Below, piece by piece: positions 32,925-41,564 of a stretch of DNA of 55,872 nt. Every line of letters starts with the position of its first letter. Within the stretch, counting starts at the first letter, position 1. Where the stretch lies: positions 1 to 55,872 of the forward strand of contig CALVDM010000017.1 of NCBI GenBank assembly GCA_944326335.1, read 5' to 3'. The stretch is from an uncultured Bacteroidales bacterium. Its GTDB lineage: Bacteria; Bacteroidota; Bacteroidia; Bacteroidales; UBA932. The notes under the pieces were generated by a model. It had not been told where the DNA came from and made no database searches. It saw only the letters and a list, made by a program, of their open reading frames with translations. Made by a program: the position numbers and the translations under genes.

Positions 32925-33776
32925 TCAGGCGTTTGCCCGCACCGTAATCCTGCAGTCCGCAGGGGCCTTGATGTTCCCGTCTATGGTGACTGACCCGATC
33001 GAGTCTGCCGTGACATGTCCGGACATCGGATTCTTTATGTTGGTGATGCCTCCGCGGATGTCGGCTTCGAGGGTGCTGTACTCGAATGCCCTGTCGCATG
33101 CCGGGTCGAAGGCGCAGTTCTCGAGTACAAGGTCATGCGCATAGCAGAGCGGCTGTTCCCCGCTTATGTGGCAGTTTACGAGGCGCAGGTTGCGCGAATG
33201 CCAGCCGAGGTACTCCCCGTTGAGCTCGGAGTCGTAGATTGTGACATTCTCCACTTCCCAGAACGCGTCCTTAGTGGTGATTCTGGCATTGCGGACCTCG
33301 ACATTCTTCACATACTGGAAGACGTACTTGCTGTCGCTTTCCAGCCCGTCCACAACGATATTCTCACTGAACATGAACGGATAGGTACCGCCGTGGAGCG
33401 TGAGATTCCTTGCCTTGATATTCCTGCATCTCCAGAAAACCTCGTCAGCATCGTTCATCACGACGTTCTCCAGTTCGATGTCATGCATCTCGCGGAACAT
33501 CTTCGGAGCGTCTATGACCGTGTCCGTCATTTTCAGGTTGTCGGAATACCACAGCGCGGAGCGTCCTCCCACATCGAAATAGCATTTCCTTATGGAAAAG
33601 CCATGGACATGCCAGAAAGGGTAGTTCCCCTCGAAACGGCAGTTCTCTGCCACAATATTGCTGCATTCCTTGATGGCAGACTCGCCTTCTCGGATGATGA
33701 CATTCTCCAGGTACAGGTCGTGCGAAGCGAACAGCGGCCTTTCGCCTCCGAATTCGGCATTATGTATCTCTTTCAT
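32925..33776 (-). CDS. DUF3737 right-handed beta-helix protein
   Basis: A 283-residue protein of the DUF3737 family. It starts IHNAEFGGERPLFASHDLYL and is built of short repeating turns of about 20 residues (for example CSNIVAENCRFEG, GFSIRKCYFDVGG, NIKARNLTLHGGTYPF, NVTIYDSELNGEYLGWHS, DLVLENCAFDPACDRAFEYS), the pattern of a pectate-lyase-like beta-helix. No signal peptide. I start at MKEIH (33776); an ATG two codons upstream is equally possible. Family members are often found beside PatB-like enzymes, as here (17-bp gap, one operon), suggesting a shared but unknown metabolic role. Confidence 0.88.
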   Translation of the reverse strand: MKEIHNAEFGGERPLFASHDLYLENVIIREGESAIKECSNIVAENCRFEGNYPFWHVHGFSIRKCYFDVGGRSALWYSDNLKMTDTVIDAPKMFREMHDIELENVVMNDADEVFWRCRNIKARNLTLHGGTYPFMFSENIVVDGLESDSKYVFQYVKNVEVRNARITTKDAFWEVENVTIYDSELNGEYLGWHSRNLRLVNCHISGEQPLCYAHDLVLENCAFDPACDRAFEYSTLEADIRGGITNIKNPMSGHVTADSIGSVTIDGNIKAPADCRITVRANA

Positions 33777-33795
33777 ACTCATTTGATTTTGGAAG

Positions 33796-33803
33796 CAAAC
33801 ATA
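33796..33803 (-). promoter_or_regulatory. -7 box of the DUF3737-PatB operon
   Basis: TATGTTTG on the minus strand, an exact consensus match 19 bp upstream of the chosen ATG. No clear -33 box. Confidence 0.6.
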
Positions 33804-33865
33804 AGATATAATACCTGAAATGATGTATATGGATTACAGATATTTGTACCGGATTGGCGGAGATG

Positions 33866-34168
33866 TCATTTCCGGCGTGACGGATTCTCGGGGAACCAGC
33901 CTTTCTTCACACGTTTCTCCTGCTCGAACAGCTCGAGTATCGACCAGAATGAAGAGAATGCCACTACCCCGCAAATCGTCGACCATGTGAAACTGTACCG
34001 TCCGAGCAGGACGGAAAGCACGAGAAAGACGATACCCGCAAGAAGGAAAATCCACCAGCATCCCTTCCCGAGATGATATTCCGCCTTGATTACCAGCGGG
34101 TGGAACAGTCCAATTATAAGAAACGTACCGAGACCGATTACAATTCCTCTGAAATCACTGAAATCCAT
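33866..34168 (-). CDS. DUF4491 small membrane protein
   Basis: A 100-residue inner-membrane protein with three hydrophobic segments (FRGIVIGLGTFLIIGLFHPL, CWWIFLLAGIVFLVLSVLL, and FTWSTICGVVAFSSFWSILE). The pattern GLFHPLVIKAEYHLGKGCWW, ending in ELFEQEKRVKKGWFPENP, is characteristic of DUF4491, found in Bacteroidota and some Firmicutes. Function unknown. I use the MDFSDF start at 34168 because the upstream frame runs into the promoter. Transcribed alone between the DUF3737 operon and the cytochrome operon. Confidence 0.85.
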   Translation of the reverse strand: MDFSDFRGIVIGLGTFLIIGLFHPLVIKAEYHLGKGCWWIFLLAGIVFLVLSVLLGRYSFTWSTICGVVAFSSFWSILELFEQEKRVKKGWFPENPSRRK

Positions 34169-34187
34169 AAACACAAAATTCCGGCTG

Positions 34188-34222
34188 CAAATATAAGAAA
34201 CCGTTTTGAGATTTTTCAAAAA
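34188..34222 (-). promoter_or_regulatory. Promoter of the DUF4491 gene
   Basis: -7 TATATTTG (34188-34195) and -33 TTTTTG (34217-34222, core TTTG at 34217-34220) on the minus strand, 21-bp spacer. The predicted leader is short (about 15-20 nt). Confidence 0.8.
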
Positions 34223-34265
34223 TTCTTCCGCCGGTATCAGCGGCAGGTGTCATGCCGACAGTCCG

Positions 34266-36380
34266 TCACGCATAACTGTGGAGTCCGCCGAGAAAATAAT
34301 TCACGCCGAAATATGTGACAATCACGCAAAGGAAGGCCAGGATGCAGAACCAATGGAAAAACTCCGGATTCCCGAAGACCTTCAGAGTCTTCCCGTGCAG
34401 TGCGAAGGAATACACCAGAAGAGTGATAAGTGCCCACACCTCCTTAGGGTCCCATGCCCAATAGCTGCCCCACGACACATTTGCCCACACGGCACCGAGG
34501 AAAGTCCCTGCTGCAAGGAAGAAGACGGCGGGATAGAGGAATACGAGCGACACGTCAGCAGATGTGGAAAGACTCTCGCCGGACACCCTGTGCCTCACGA
34601 GCCCCATGATACTGTTGAGCATGACAAGCCCGAGGAGGGTGTAGGAAATCATCATTGACATGACATGGATGGACAGGAGCGGCGAAGAGAGCACCGGCAT
34701 GAGATAGGCTATGGCCGAATCCGATTCCCCTATCGACGCCACCAGCAGAGCGAAGCCGCCGAGAAGGAATGCGAACGGCAGTATAAGGGGGAACTTCCTC
34801 TGGATGAACGTACCGAGCATCATGGTATGCCAGGCGAGCAACAGCATCACCTCGAATCCGTTGGACATGGGGACATGTGCAGAGACACACCACCTGAGAC
34901 CGAGGATGAAGGTGAGGTAGACGAAGACAAGGGCCGACAGGACAGTCGCGGAAATCCGCCACAGTGAACGCCCGGCTGCCACACCGGGGAACAGCCCGTA
35001 CAATATGAACAGCACGAGACCTGCTGACACGCAGAGCATGGAAACGGGCTTTGGCCGTTCCACCGCGTTGTACAGCCTTTCGGCGGCCGTCCTTGTCTCT
35101 GACGGCAGAAATTCCCCGGCAGTCTTCTCCTGGTATTCCCTTATCTTGCCGAAAACTGCTGCAGCGCTGCCGTAGTCCTGCTTCATGACGGCTTCCCCGG
35201 CCAGGCTCATGACCTTCCGTATGAAAATCCATTGCCCGGAGTCCATGTCCGAAGGAAGCCTGTCCACAGGAGAATACCAGACCGGCCTGCCGTCTTCTCC
35301 GACATAAGGGAATGTCTTAAGTATGGAGGCAGTGCGGACAAGCATAACGAGGTCCTGCTTCTCGCGGGCTTTTTTCCCGGCACGTGACCCCGGATCACCG
35401 GCTTCCTCCAGGGTGGACACCCAGCTGTCGGCATGGAAAATCCATCCTGTAAGGACCTGCTCCGGAGAAAGTCCTCCGTACGAGCGTCTGCCGTAGAGCT
35501 TCATCGTGAAATCTCTGGCGAATGTCTGCATCGGGCAGACCCTGCCATTGTAATAGACATACATCCGGCCGTATGCGGCAGCTGTCTCCTCAGGAAGATG
35601 TCCCGGAAGCTCTGCAGAGACTGATGCCGCAGATGCCGTGGCGGAGACGAGCCCGGCAGGCAACGCCATAAGGACAGCTGCAGCACCGGTCTTCGACAGC
35701 CTTGACAGGGCTTTGCGGAATCCGGTCCCTTTCTGGAAAAAGAAACCGGCAAGCGACAGCATAAGAAGCGAGTAACCGGCATAAGTCACAGGAAGGCCGG
35801 CAGGGTCGAGGCTTACAGACAGCGTGGAACCTTCAGCATCCTCATCGTAGCCCGACTGGTAGAACCGGTAGCCCCTGTATTTGCCGACCCTGTTCATTGA
35901 GACCTGCAGTTCCCCTGAATGTCCTCCGTCCACTATCTCCAAAGTGCTGACATAATCCGTAGGGGAAAAGGTGCCCGGATAATAGACCACCTCGAAATCC
36001 TTGAGGCTTACAGAGAACGGCAGCGGATGGACCTCCATGTCCTCAGAGAGGTATTCTGTTGCAGCATCCTCCCCCGTCCTGAGATGCATGGCACCCTGCC
36101 TGCCGCCGAGATGCGTGAGCAAGGCTCCTGCCAGTATAAGGACGAAAGCCAGATGTATCCCGGATACCGCGACGGACAGTCGGCGTGCGGAAATGAGATA
36201 AAGTACGGCCCCGGAAACCGCCGCAACGGCCCACATGGCGATAAACAGCGGTGAATGATAGCCCCATTCCATTGCGACAGCGGTCCCGGAGACCTTCTCC
36301 AGGACCGTCGACACCGCCATATAGACAATCAGCAAAGCTATCGTCCCGAAAGACAGGTATCTGCAGATTTTATGTACCAT
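34266..36380 (-). CDS. CcsBA-type cytochrome c synthase (ResB-CcsA fusion)
   Basis: A 704-residue membrane protein. The N-terminal ResB/CcsB-like part has several transmembrane segments (ALLIVYMAVSTVLEKVSGTA, LAFVLILAGALLTHLGG) and a periplasmic region with YRGYRFYQSGYDEDAEGS, a ResB signature. The C-terminal CcsA part contains the tryptophan-rich WWD haem-handling motif WGSYWAWDPKEVWALITLL and external histidines (LAWHTMMLGT, LSIHVMSMMISYTLLG, FALHGKTLKV). It carries haem across the membrane and attaches it to CxxCH proteins. The MVHKIC start at 36380 lies 4 bp from the di-heme gene's stop, so translation is probably coupled. The obvious client is that di-heme protein. No NrfA/NrfH genes, its common partners in Bacteroides, are nearby. 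Confidence 0.92.
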   Translation of the reverse strand: MVHKICRYLSFGTIALLIVYMAVSTVLEKVSGTAVAMEWGYHSPLFIAMWAVAAVSGAVLYLISARRLSVAVSGIHLAFVLILAGALLTHLGGRQGAMHLRTGEDAATEYLSEDMEVHPLPFSVSLKDFEVVYYPGTFSPTDYVSTLEIVDGGHSGELQVSMNRVGKYRGYRFYQSGYDEDAEGSTLSVSLDPAGLPVTYAGYSLLMLSLAGFFFQKGTGFRKALSRLSKTGAAAVLMALPAGLVSATASAASVSAELPGHLPEETAAAYGRMYVYYNGRVCPMQTFARDFTMKLYGRRSYGGLSPEQVLTGWIFHADSWVSTLEEAGDPGSRAGKKAREKQDLVMLVRTASILKTFPYVGEDGRPVWYSPVDRLPSDMDSGQWIFIRKVMSLAGEAVMKQDYGSAAAVFGKIREYQEKTAGEFLPSETRTAAERLYNAVERPKPVSMLCVSAGLVLFILYGLFPGVAAGRSLWRISATVLSALVFVYLTFILGLRWCVSAHVPMSNGFEVMLLLAWHTMMLGTFIQRKFPLILPFAFLLGGFALLVASIGESDSAIAYLMPVLSSPLLSIHVMSMMISYTLLGLVMLNSIMGLVRHRVSGESLSTSADVSLVFLYPAVFFLAAGTFLGAVWANVSWGSYWAWDPKEVWALITLLVYSFALHGKTLKVFGNPEFFHWFCILAFLCVIVTYFGVNYFLGGLHSYA

Positions 36381-36384
36381 AACT

Positions 36385-38025
36385 TCAGATGGCATTGATG
36401 AATGCTACAACTGCATCCCTCTCCTCTGATGACAGTTCACGGAAGGCCTCAACCGAGGCGCGGGCATCGCTTTCAGCTGCACCATGCCACATGATAGCCT
36501 CGATGACATTCCTTGCCCTGCAGTCATGGAGCCTGTCCTGATGTCCTGAACATACGAGAGACAGCCCCCGCCCCCAGAGAGGGGTGGTGCGGCACCAGTC
36601 TCCCCTTATGTCGTTCTTCATGTAGAGCCGGTGCTGCATCATATCGCTGTACGGCCATATCGTCTGTTCCGGATAGCGGGGAAGCTCATTGCCCTTGAAG
36701 AAGCGGTTAGGGTCGTTGTAGTTGTCAGGACCGGTCTTCCATGAAGGTCTGTGACAGGTCGCGCAGCCTATCTCGCGGAAAATCTCTCGTCCCGTCTGTA
36801 TCTGCGGGTCGGAAAGATTCCTCGCGGCAGGCACTGCAAGACCTCTGTGCCATATCATGAGGTCCGTGTATTCCTCGTCCGACATCTCCACAGGAAGCTC
36901 CTGGCTCATGAGGAAATTGAAGATGTCCTTCCCGACATCTCCGGTATTCCATCTGTCCCTGTATTCAGGGAAATATGTGTCGATGAAATGATAGAAACCG
37001 TCCCGGACATCAGGGTCCTGCGAAGCCGTGGTGGCGTAGGCCGCAGTCATATAGTGGTATCTGCGGTCTGAACGGGTCACGTTCGTGATGTTCCATATCG
37101 CATTGGCCCCAGGCCCGTCCTGCAGGGCTCCGCGGCTGAGCGCGTATGTGAAACGGTACGGATGCTTCTCTCCATTGCCCTGTACTGTGTTGGAATATTG
37201 CTTGCCCCACTCTCCGTCCTTGAAGAAAGCATCGTTCACGAGGTCCCTGCCGGTCTCCTTCTCAATCTTCTCGAGCCTTGCATACTGGACTTTCAGGGAG
37301 TCGTCCGGGATAGCATCGAGGAGGCCTGAACCGTAGATTCCTATCGTGGATTCAAGACGTATCCCCACCTCATCAGCAGTCAGGGTCACGGTCTGGCCGT
37401 TCCTTGAGGCCTGTATGGGGACATAGTACGCATCCTCCGGTATCACCACCTCGGGATATATGAGGTCGTATGTCTCGCCGTCAGGGAAGCGGTTGCCCCA
37501 TTCATCCTGATACCGGAGCCAGTTTATCTGTATCTTCTCCTCGTCGAGCGGAGCCTTGAAAGGCTCGATGGCCCTGGTCTGCGGCATTCCGGTGAGGGAA
37601 GTCAGGTATGCGTCTGTCTGCTTGTCATACAGCACGAGAAGATATCCGTTACCCATCTCATCGTACCTGTATGATTCAGTCCTCTTTCCATGCCCGTAGC
37701 CAGGATGGCACATCAGGCAGGATGTCCTGAGATAGAGAGGCCCGAGTCCGTCGAACGGCTCCGATGTCGGTCCGTAATTGTGTTCGAATATCATCTCCCC
37801 ATGCTTGAACTGCCGGACCATGCCGGCATTCTCCACTGCAGGGGTCGGGTCCTCGAAAGCGGATGCAGAGACATTGAATGTCGTCCCGAGCCTGCCTCCG
37901 GCGTATGTCTCGGTTTCCACCCAGTCCGGCACGGGCTGCTGCCCTGTTTCAGGCGATGCCGGGTCGTCTGTGCAGGCGGCCGCCGACAAGACGGCCGCTG
38001 CAATCAACATCATTCCCCTTTTCAT
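36385..38025 (-). CDS. Di-heme oxidoreductase family lipoprotein (DUF1111/thiol oxidoreductase-like)
   Basis: A 546-residue lipoprotein (lipobox AAAC, followed by TDDPAS). Two haem-binding CxxCH motifs are visible: TSCLMCHPGYGHG near residue 105 and IGCATCHRPSWK near residue 425. Family landmarks include GLGPLYLRTSC, GIYGSGLLDAIPDD and the C-terminal LWGRGLSLVCSGHQDRLHD, then CRARNVIEAIMWHG, where most relatives have HDGRAR in place of HDCRAR. It should sit in the periplasm or outer membrane and pass electrons. In Proteobacteria DUF1111 proteins occur with imelysins in iron-regulated operons. Here it is 7 bp behind an imelysin gene and 4 bp ahead of the cytochrome c synthase, a self-contained set. 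Confidence 0.9.
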   Translation of the reverse strand: MKRGMMLIAAAVLSAAACTDDPASPETGQQPVPDWVETETYAGGRLGTTFNVSASAFEDPTPAVENAGMVRQFKHGEMIFEHNYGPTSEPFDGLGPLYLRTSCLMCHPGYGHGKRTESYRYDEMGNGYLLVLYDKQTDAYLTSLTGMPQTRAIEPFKAPLDEEKIQINWLRYQDEWGNRFPDGETYDLIYPEVVIPEDAYYVPIQASRNGQTVTLTADEVGIRLESTIGIYGSGLLDAIPDDSLKVQYARLEKIEKETGRDLVNDAFFKDGEWGKQYSNTVQGNGEKHPYRFTYALSRGALQDGPGANAIWNITNVTRSDRRYHYMTAAYATTASQDPDVRDGFYHFIDTYFPEYRDRWNTGDVGKDIFNFLMSQELPVEMSDEEYTDLMIWHRGLAVPAARNLSDPQIQTGREIFREIGCATCHRPSWKTGPDNYNDPNRFFKGNELPRYPEQTIWPYSDMMQHRLYMKNDIRGDWCRTTPLWGRGLSLVCSGHQDRLHDCRARNVIEAIMWHGAAESDARASVEAFRELSSEERDAVVAFINAI

Positions 38026-38032
38026 GTCAAAA

Positions 38033-39211
38033 TCACTCTGCCAAAGCGTTGACCGCAAGCGAAAGACACATGTCCAGCTCTTCGATGGCCTCGATTGCGG
38101 CAGCGCAATTCTCATTATTGTGGTTATCTATGAAAGGCTCCGGGATGGCCTTTATCTTGGCTATGGAATTGTCGATGGCGGCTGACACCCGGCTTTCGAT
38201 GTCAGGAGCCGCCTCCTTGAAATATGCGCTGAGGGAGTTTGTGGAATCATAGTCACCCTCGACACCGCCGTTCCAGACATTGCGGATGCTTATCATGTTG
38301 TCCTCGAAATCCACTATCGACTTGTGGCTGTACGGAGACTCTACATAGTTCGGGTCGTTTCCTGAATATACCATGCCTATTTTCTGGGAAGCCACCTCGT
38401 CGGCAATGGTGTTGCAACCTTCTATTATCCATTGCATGGCCACAGTGGCATTGCGGCAGGAACTTCCCGCATTGCCGGCATTCAGGAGATTCTCGCCATA
38501 GTATGCACCTCCCGTTATGGTCAGGGGCAATTCGAGTTCGTCGTTGACCTTGGCATAGCGTTCAGGATTGTGGGACTCCCCGGCCCAGGCGAGTTCCATC
38601 TGCCAGCACTTGTTCCTGAGGTCCCCGGCCACTGCAACTGCGTATGTAAGGTAGTCCGCGCAGCTCACTCCGTTGTCATTGCCGCTGAACCATGATGCCT
38701 GGCGCGGACTGCCGTCCCAGAAAAGCACATACTCGATTCCATGGAAGCCGAGAAGTGTTGTGCCGAGTTTCTCCCCGGCATACACGTCGCCATCCTCTGC
38801 GGCAAGCCCCGCTATCTGGGCCTTGTTTGTAAGGGCCTCCCTCAAGCCTGTGAGGTCGAGCGGCCAGGTGTCGATATGCGGGTCGATGCCGAAGTCCGTG
38901 GCCGCACCCCAGAGGAAAGCCTCCGACTTCTCCCACCATGCACGCGCCGTGAGGAAGGTTGCGCAGGCCTTGCTGATGTTCTCGTCCGTGACATCGGCCT
39001 TGAGAGCCGAAAGGTCTTCGACAAGCTGTTCCGTATAATCCGAAAGATAAGTGTATGTCGGAATCACGGTATGATTCACGAAGCGGTCGGCTATGGCCAT
39101 GAACCGGTCGTCCCTGACCGAGAGGTCGTCGAGGGTGTCGCCACCCTTGTCACATGATGTCATGCAGGCTATTGCCAGCATAGACAGAAGGATAAGTCTT
39201 GTCTTTTTCAT
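38033..39211 (-). CDS. Imelysin family lipoprotein (peptidase M75-like, EfeO-related)
   Basis: A 392-residue lipoprotein (lipobox MTSC, then DKGGDT). The imelysin fold signature is present: FLTARAWWEKSEAFLWGAAT, GIDPHIDTWPLD, and the GxHxxE metal motif in LLGFHGIEYVLFWDG. A second helical repeat follows (YLTYAVAVAGDLRNKCWQMEL; CNTIADEVASQKIGMVY). Despite the peptidase name, these proteins are considered periplasmic metal-binding proteins linked to iron uptake. It is the second gene of an operon behind a porin and before a di-heme oxidoreductase, which suggests metal capture followed by oxidation or reduction. Confidence 0.9.
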   Translation of the reverse strand: MKKTRLILLSMLAIACMTSCDKGGDTLDDLSVRDDRFMAIADRFVNHTVIPTYTYLSDYTEQLVEDLSALKADVTDENISKACATFLTARAWWEKSEAFLWGAATDFGIDPHIDTWPLDLTGLREALTNKAQIAGLAAEDGDVYAGEKLGTTLLGFHGIEYVLFWDGSPRQASWFSGNDNGVSCADYLTYAVAVAGDLRNKCWQMELAWAGESHNPERYAKVNDELELPLTITGGAYYGENLLNAGNAGSSCRNATVAMQWIIEGCNTIADEVASQKIGMVYSGNDPNYVESPYSHKSIVDFEDNMISIRNVWNGGVEGDYDSTNSLSAYFKEAAPDIESRVSAAIDNSIAKIKAIPEPFIDNHNNENCAAAIEAIEELDMCLSLAVNALAE

Positions 39212-39221
39212 TTCAATATGG

Positions 39222-40511
39222 TCAATTGATAAAATATGCTGCCCAGACTATCCCGAGAGATACGGAAGGCTCGGGATTATAAGGTGATTTCAGGAATCTG
39301 TGCGAATACTCCGCCTTTATGCCTATCTCAGGGAGAGGATAGTAGTTGACACCCGCTGCGAACCGATGCTTGTCAGTCCAGTCGTTCGGGGTTGTCCCTG
39401 ACGCAGGTATGTATGAATCATAATACTCATACCTCGCGAACACGTAGAATTTCTGTTCCTTTTCCCTCAGTCTGTCCGAAAGGGAGAAGAAATCATAGCC
39501 GGCTTCAATCCCGGCGGCCATGGCTGCCCTGCCCACGAGGGAATTGGCATAAGGCGAGGATGTAGTGTGGTTCTGTGTGGAATTGCGTCTGTTTATGTAA
39601 TCGATGTCGGTGAGATGGCCATAGTCGAAATTGCCTCTCAGGATGAAGTTGTGGTCGTTGTACTCGAAATCGAAGGCTCCTATCATCACAGTGCCGTTAA
39701 CACCGGCATATTGCTCTGAAGTGTTGGTGGTGATGTCGTTGTGGAAGCTGTTGCCGATATAGCCGCTCAGCCCGAGCCTCAGTCCGTCCACGGAACGGTT
39801 GTCCACCCGGAAGGCTCCAGCCACCTGCGAGGCAGGCTTGAACTCGTACGGGGAGGCCGAACCGTCGTGTACCCAGCCTTCGGTGGAAAAGAGAGTCGAG
39901 TTCAGACCGGCCACCATCATGACCTCGTATCTCCAGTCACCAGCCAGGCCCCAGACGCTGATGCCGGTCTCGTGCCAGGTACACGGGATTATGGTATTCT
40001 CCCCTTCCGGCCTGTAGACAGTAAAGTATTCAGTGGGAAGATGGCGGCTGTTGGTGAGGCCTACCGGCACGACGATGTGTCCCGCCCGGACGTTCAGTTG
40101 CGGGAAGAAGGACTTCTCTATCCAGAACTGCTCCAGGGCGACTTCTCCGCCGCGTTCGATTTCCTTCTCGAATTCCCCGGCCTCTCCGTTCTCCCTCTCC
40201 ACGGCTGCCTCGATCCCGCCATGCTCGAACTCTATCTCCATGCCGAGATTCCATCCCTTCCCGAAGTCATAACCGAGCATCAGCACGGCGTGGGGAAGGT
40301 CGAAGCGTCCGTGTCCCTTGCTGTCCCTGTAGGTGGCCGGGGAAGAATATATGCCGAAATTGTCGCTGTACATGTTGTAGCTCATGACGGCCTCTCCGTA
40401 CCCTCCGACGGTGAGGCGGTCCCTGAATCCCTTTCCCGTTCCGGCAGATGCCTGGAAATCAACGGACAGGAATAAAAAAGCGATTGCCGCTGCAATGGTT
40501 CTGGTCTTCAT
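39222..40511 (-). CDS. Porin-like outer-membrane barrel protein
   Basis: A 429-residue protein with a signal peptide (MKTRTIAAAIAFLFLSVDFQ, then ASAGTG). It shows long porin-type strands: LTVGGYGEAVMSYNMYSDNF, PHAVLMLGYDFGKGWNLGME, LEQFWIEKSFFPQLNVRAGH, RYEVMMVAGLNSTLFS, DFEYNDHNFILRGNFDYG, KFYVFARYEYYDSYIPASG, IGIKAEYSHRFLKSPYNPEP. The pattern resembles OprO/OprP-like porins. Start at 40511 chosen because the longer frame crosses the promoter. A charged loop is rich in Glu (VERENGEAGEFEKEIERGGE), possibly a cation-attracting or surface loop. First gene of the imelysin/di-heme/CcsBA operon, probably the entry pore for its substrate. Confidence 0.82.
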   Translation of the reverse strand: MKTRTIAAAIAFLFLSVDFQASAGTGKGFRDRLTVGGYGEAVMSYNMYSDNFGIYSSPATYRDSKGHGRFDLPHAVLMLGYDFGKGWNLGMEIEFEHGGIEAAVERENGEAGEFEKEIERGGEVALEQFWIEKSFFPQLNVRAGHIVVPVGLTNSRHLPTEYFTVYRPEGENTIIPCTWHETGISVWGLAGDWRYEVMMVAGLNSTLFSTEGWVHDGSASPYEFKPASQVAGAFRVDNRSVDGLRLGLSGYIGNSFHNDITTNTSEQYAGVNGTVMIGAFDFEYNDHNFILRGNFDYGHLTDIDYINRRNSTQNHTTSSPYANSLVGRAAMAAGIEAGYDFFSLSDRLREKEQKFYVFARYEYYDSYIPASGTTPNDWTDKHRFAAGVNYYPLPEIGIKAEYSHRFLKSPYNPEPSVSLGIVWAAYFIN

Positions 40512-40535
40512 CTTCTGCGTTTCATTTTCGAACTG

Positions 40536-40566
40536 CAAAAGTAGGGTGGACCTCACTGCGCGGCAA
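40536..40566 (-). promoter_or_regulatory. Promoter of the porin-imelysin-di-heme-CcsBA operon
   Basis: -7 TACTTTTG (40536-40543) and -33 TTG (40564-40566) on the minus strand, 20-bp spacer. An inverted repeat AATCAC-N8-GTGATT (40565-40584) overlaps the -33 box and is a candidate operator. No other promoter is visible within the four-gene run, where gaps are only 4-10 bp. Confidence 0.75.
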
Positions 40567-40717
40567 TCACAAGTAATCGTGATTTTAGGGGATTCAGATA
40601 GACATTTCTTTGGATGGTCCGGGGCAGCATGCCGGACTGTTCTTCGGACTGATGTTCGGTCTCGGCGGCATCGGTTCAGCTTTCTCCCCGACATACGCCC
40701 GGCAAAAGGTTAAGGTA

Positions 40718-41545
40718 TCACTTTCCGAGTTTCCCGTACTCTTCGTCGGACACCGGCTCGAGCCATTCATTGGAAGTGTCCTTGCCGGGAATCGAGAAAG
40801 CGAGGTGCGCGAACCAGCTGTCTGCGGCAGCACCGTGCCAGTGCTTCACATTCGCAGGGATATGGATGACATCTCCGGGAAGCATCTGCACAGCCGGCTT
40901 GCCTTCTTCCTGATACCAGCCCTTCCCGGCCACGCACACGAGCATCTGCCCGCCTCCCTCTGAAGCGCGGTGGATATGCCAGTTGTTGCGGCAGCCCGGC
41001 TCGAATGTAACGTTTGAGAATGGAATCTGCTCGGTGGATATCGGGGCAAGATAGCTGTTGCCTGTGAAATACTTGGCGTAAGCGGTGTTCGGCTCCCCTA
41101 TCGGGAAAATCATCTCGTTCTGGAAGGCAGCCTTGCCGCCGTCGCCGGCATTGTCTTCCGCCCAGACATCCTTAGCAAGGCGGAATGCTCCCCATGCGTT
41201 AGGCCATCCTGCATAGAAGGCTATGTGAGTGAGCATCTCCGAGATTTCAGTACGTGTCACCCCGTTGCTTCTGGCGAACTGGAGGTGGTGCGAAAGGGAG
41301 GAATCAACGATACCCTTCCCTACCAGGGTCGCTATCGTGACCATGCTGCGGTCATGGGGACTGAGGCCCGGACGGTTCCAGACTTCCCCGAAAAGTATGT
41401 CGTCATTAAGTTCCGCAAACTCCGGCGCAAATTCGCCGAGCTGCACACGACCTGCGGTCTGTGTTATTTTTTCCTGTGCCATGGATATTTGTACATTAGA
41501 CATCGAAATTGTCAAAACCAGCAATGCAAGTGCAAAGTTCTTCAT
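40718..41545 (-). CDS. Exported carboxymuconolactone decarboxylase-cupin fusion protein
   Basis: A 275-residue protein with a signal peptide (MKNFALALLVLTISMSNVQI, ending near SMA-QEK). Residues about 35-130 form a CMD domain (HDRSMVTIATLVGKGI, HHLQFARSNGVTRTEISEML, HIAFYAGWPNAWGAFRLAKD); it is the gamma-CMD type, without the CxxC of AhpD. A cupin domain follows with metal ligands WHIHRASEGGGQMLVCVAG and the second motif PGDVIHIPANVKHWHGAA. Export is unusual for a decarboxylase-like fold but occurs in Bacteroidota homologues. It is 19 bp behind a TonB receptor gene with a shared promoter. The reaction is unknown. Confidence 0.88.
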   Translation of the reverse strand: MKNFALALLVLTISMSNVQISMAQEKITQTAGRVQLGEFAPEFAELNDDILFGEVWNRPGLSPHDRSMVTIATLVGKGIVDSSLSHHLQFARSNGVTRTEISEMLTHIAFYAGWPNAWGAFRLAKDVWAEDNAGDGGKAAFQNEMIFPIGEPNTAYAKYFTGNSYLAPISTEQIPFSNVTFEPGCRNNWHIHRASEGGGQMLVCVAGKGWYQEEGKPAVQMLPGDVIHIPANVKHWHGAAADSWFAHLAFSIPGKDTSNEWLEPVSDEEYGKLGK

Positions 41546-41564
41546 AATCGTCCGTTTTTTAATG

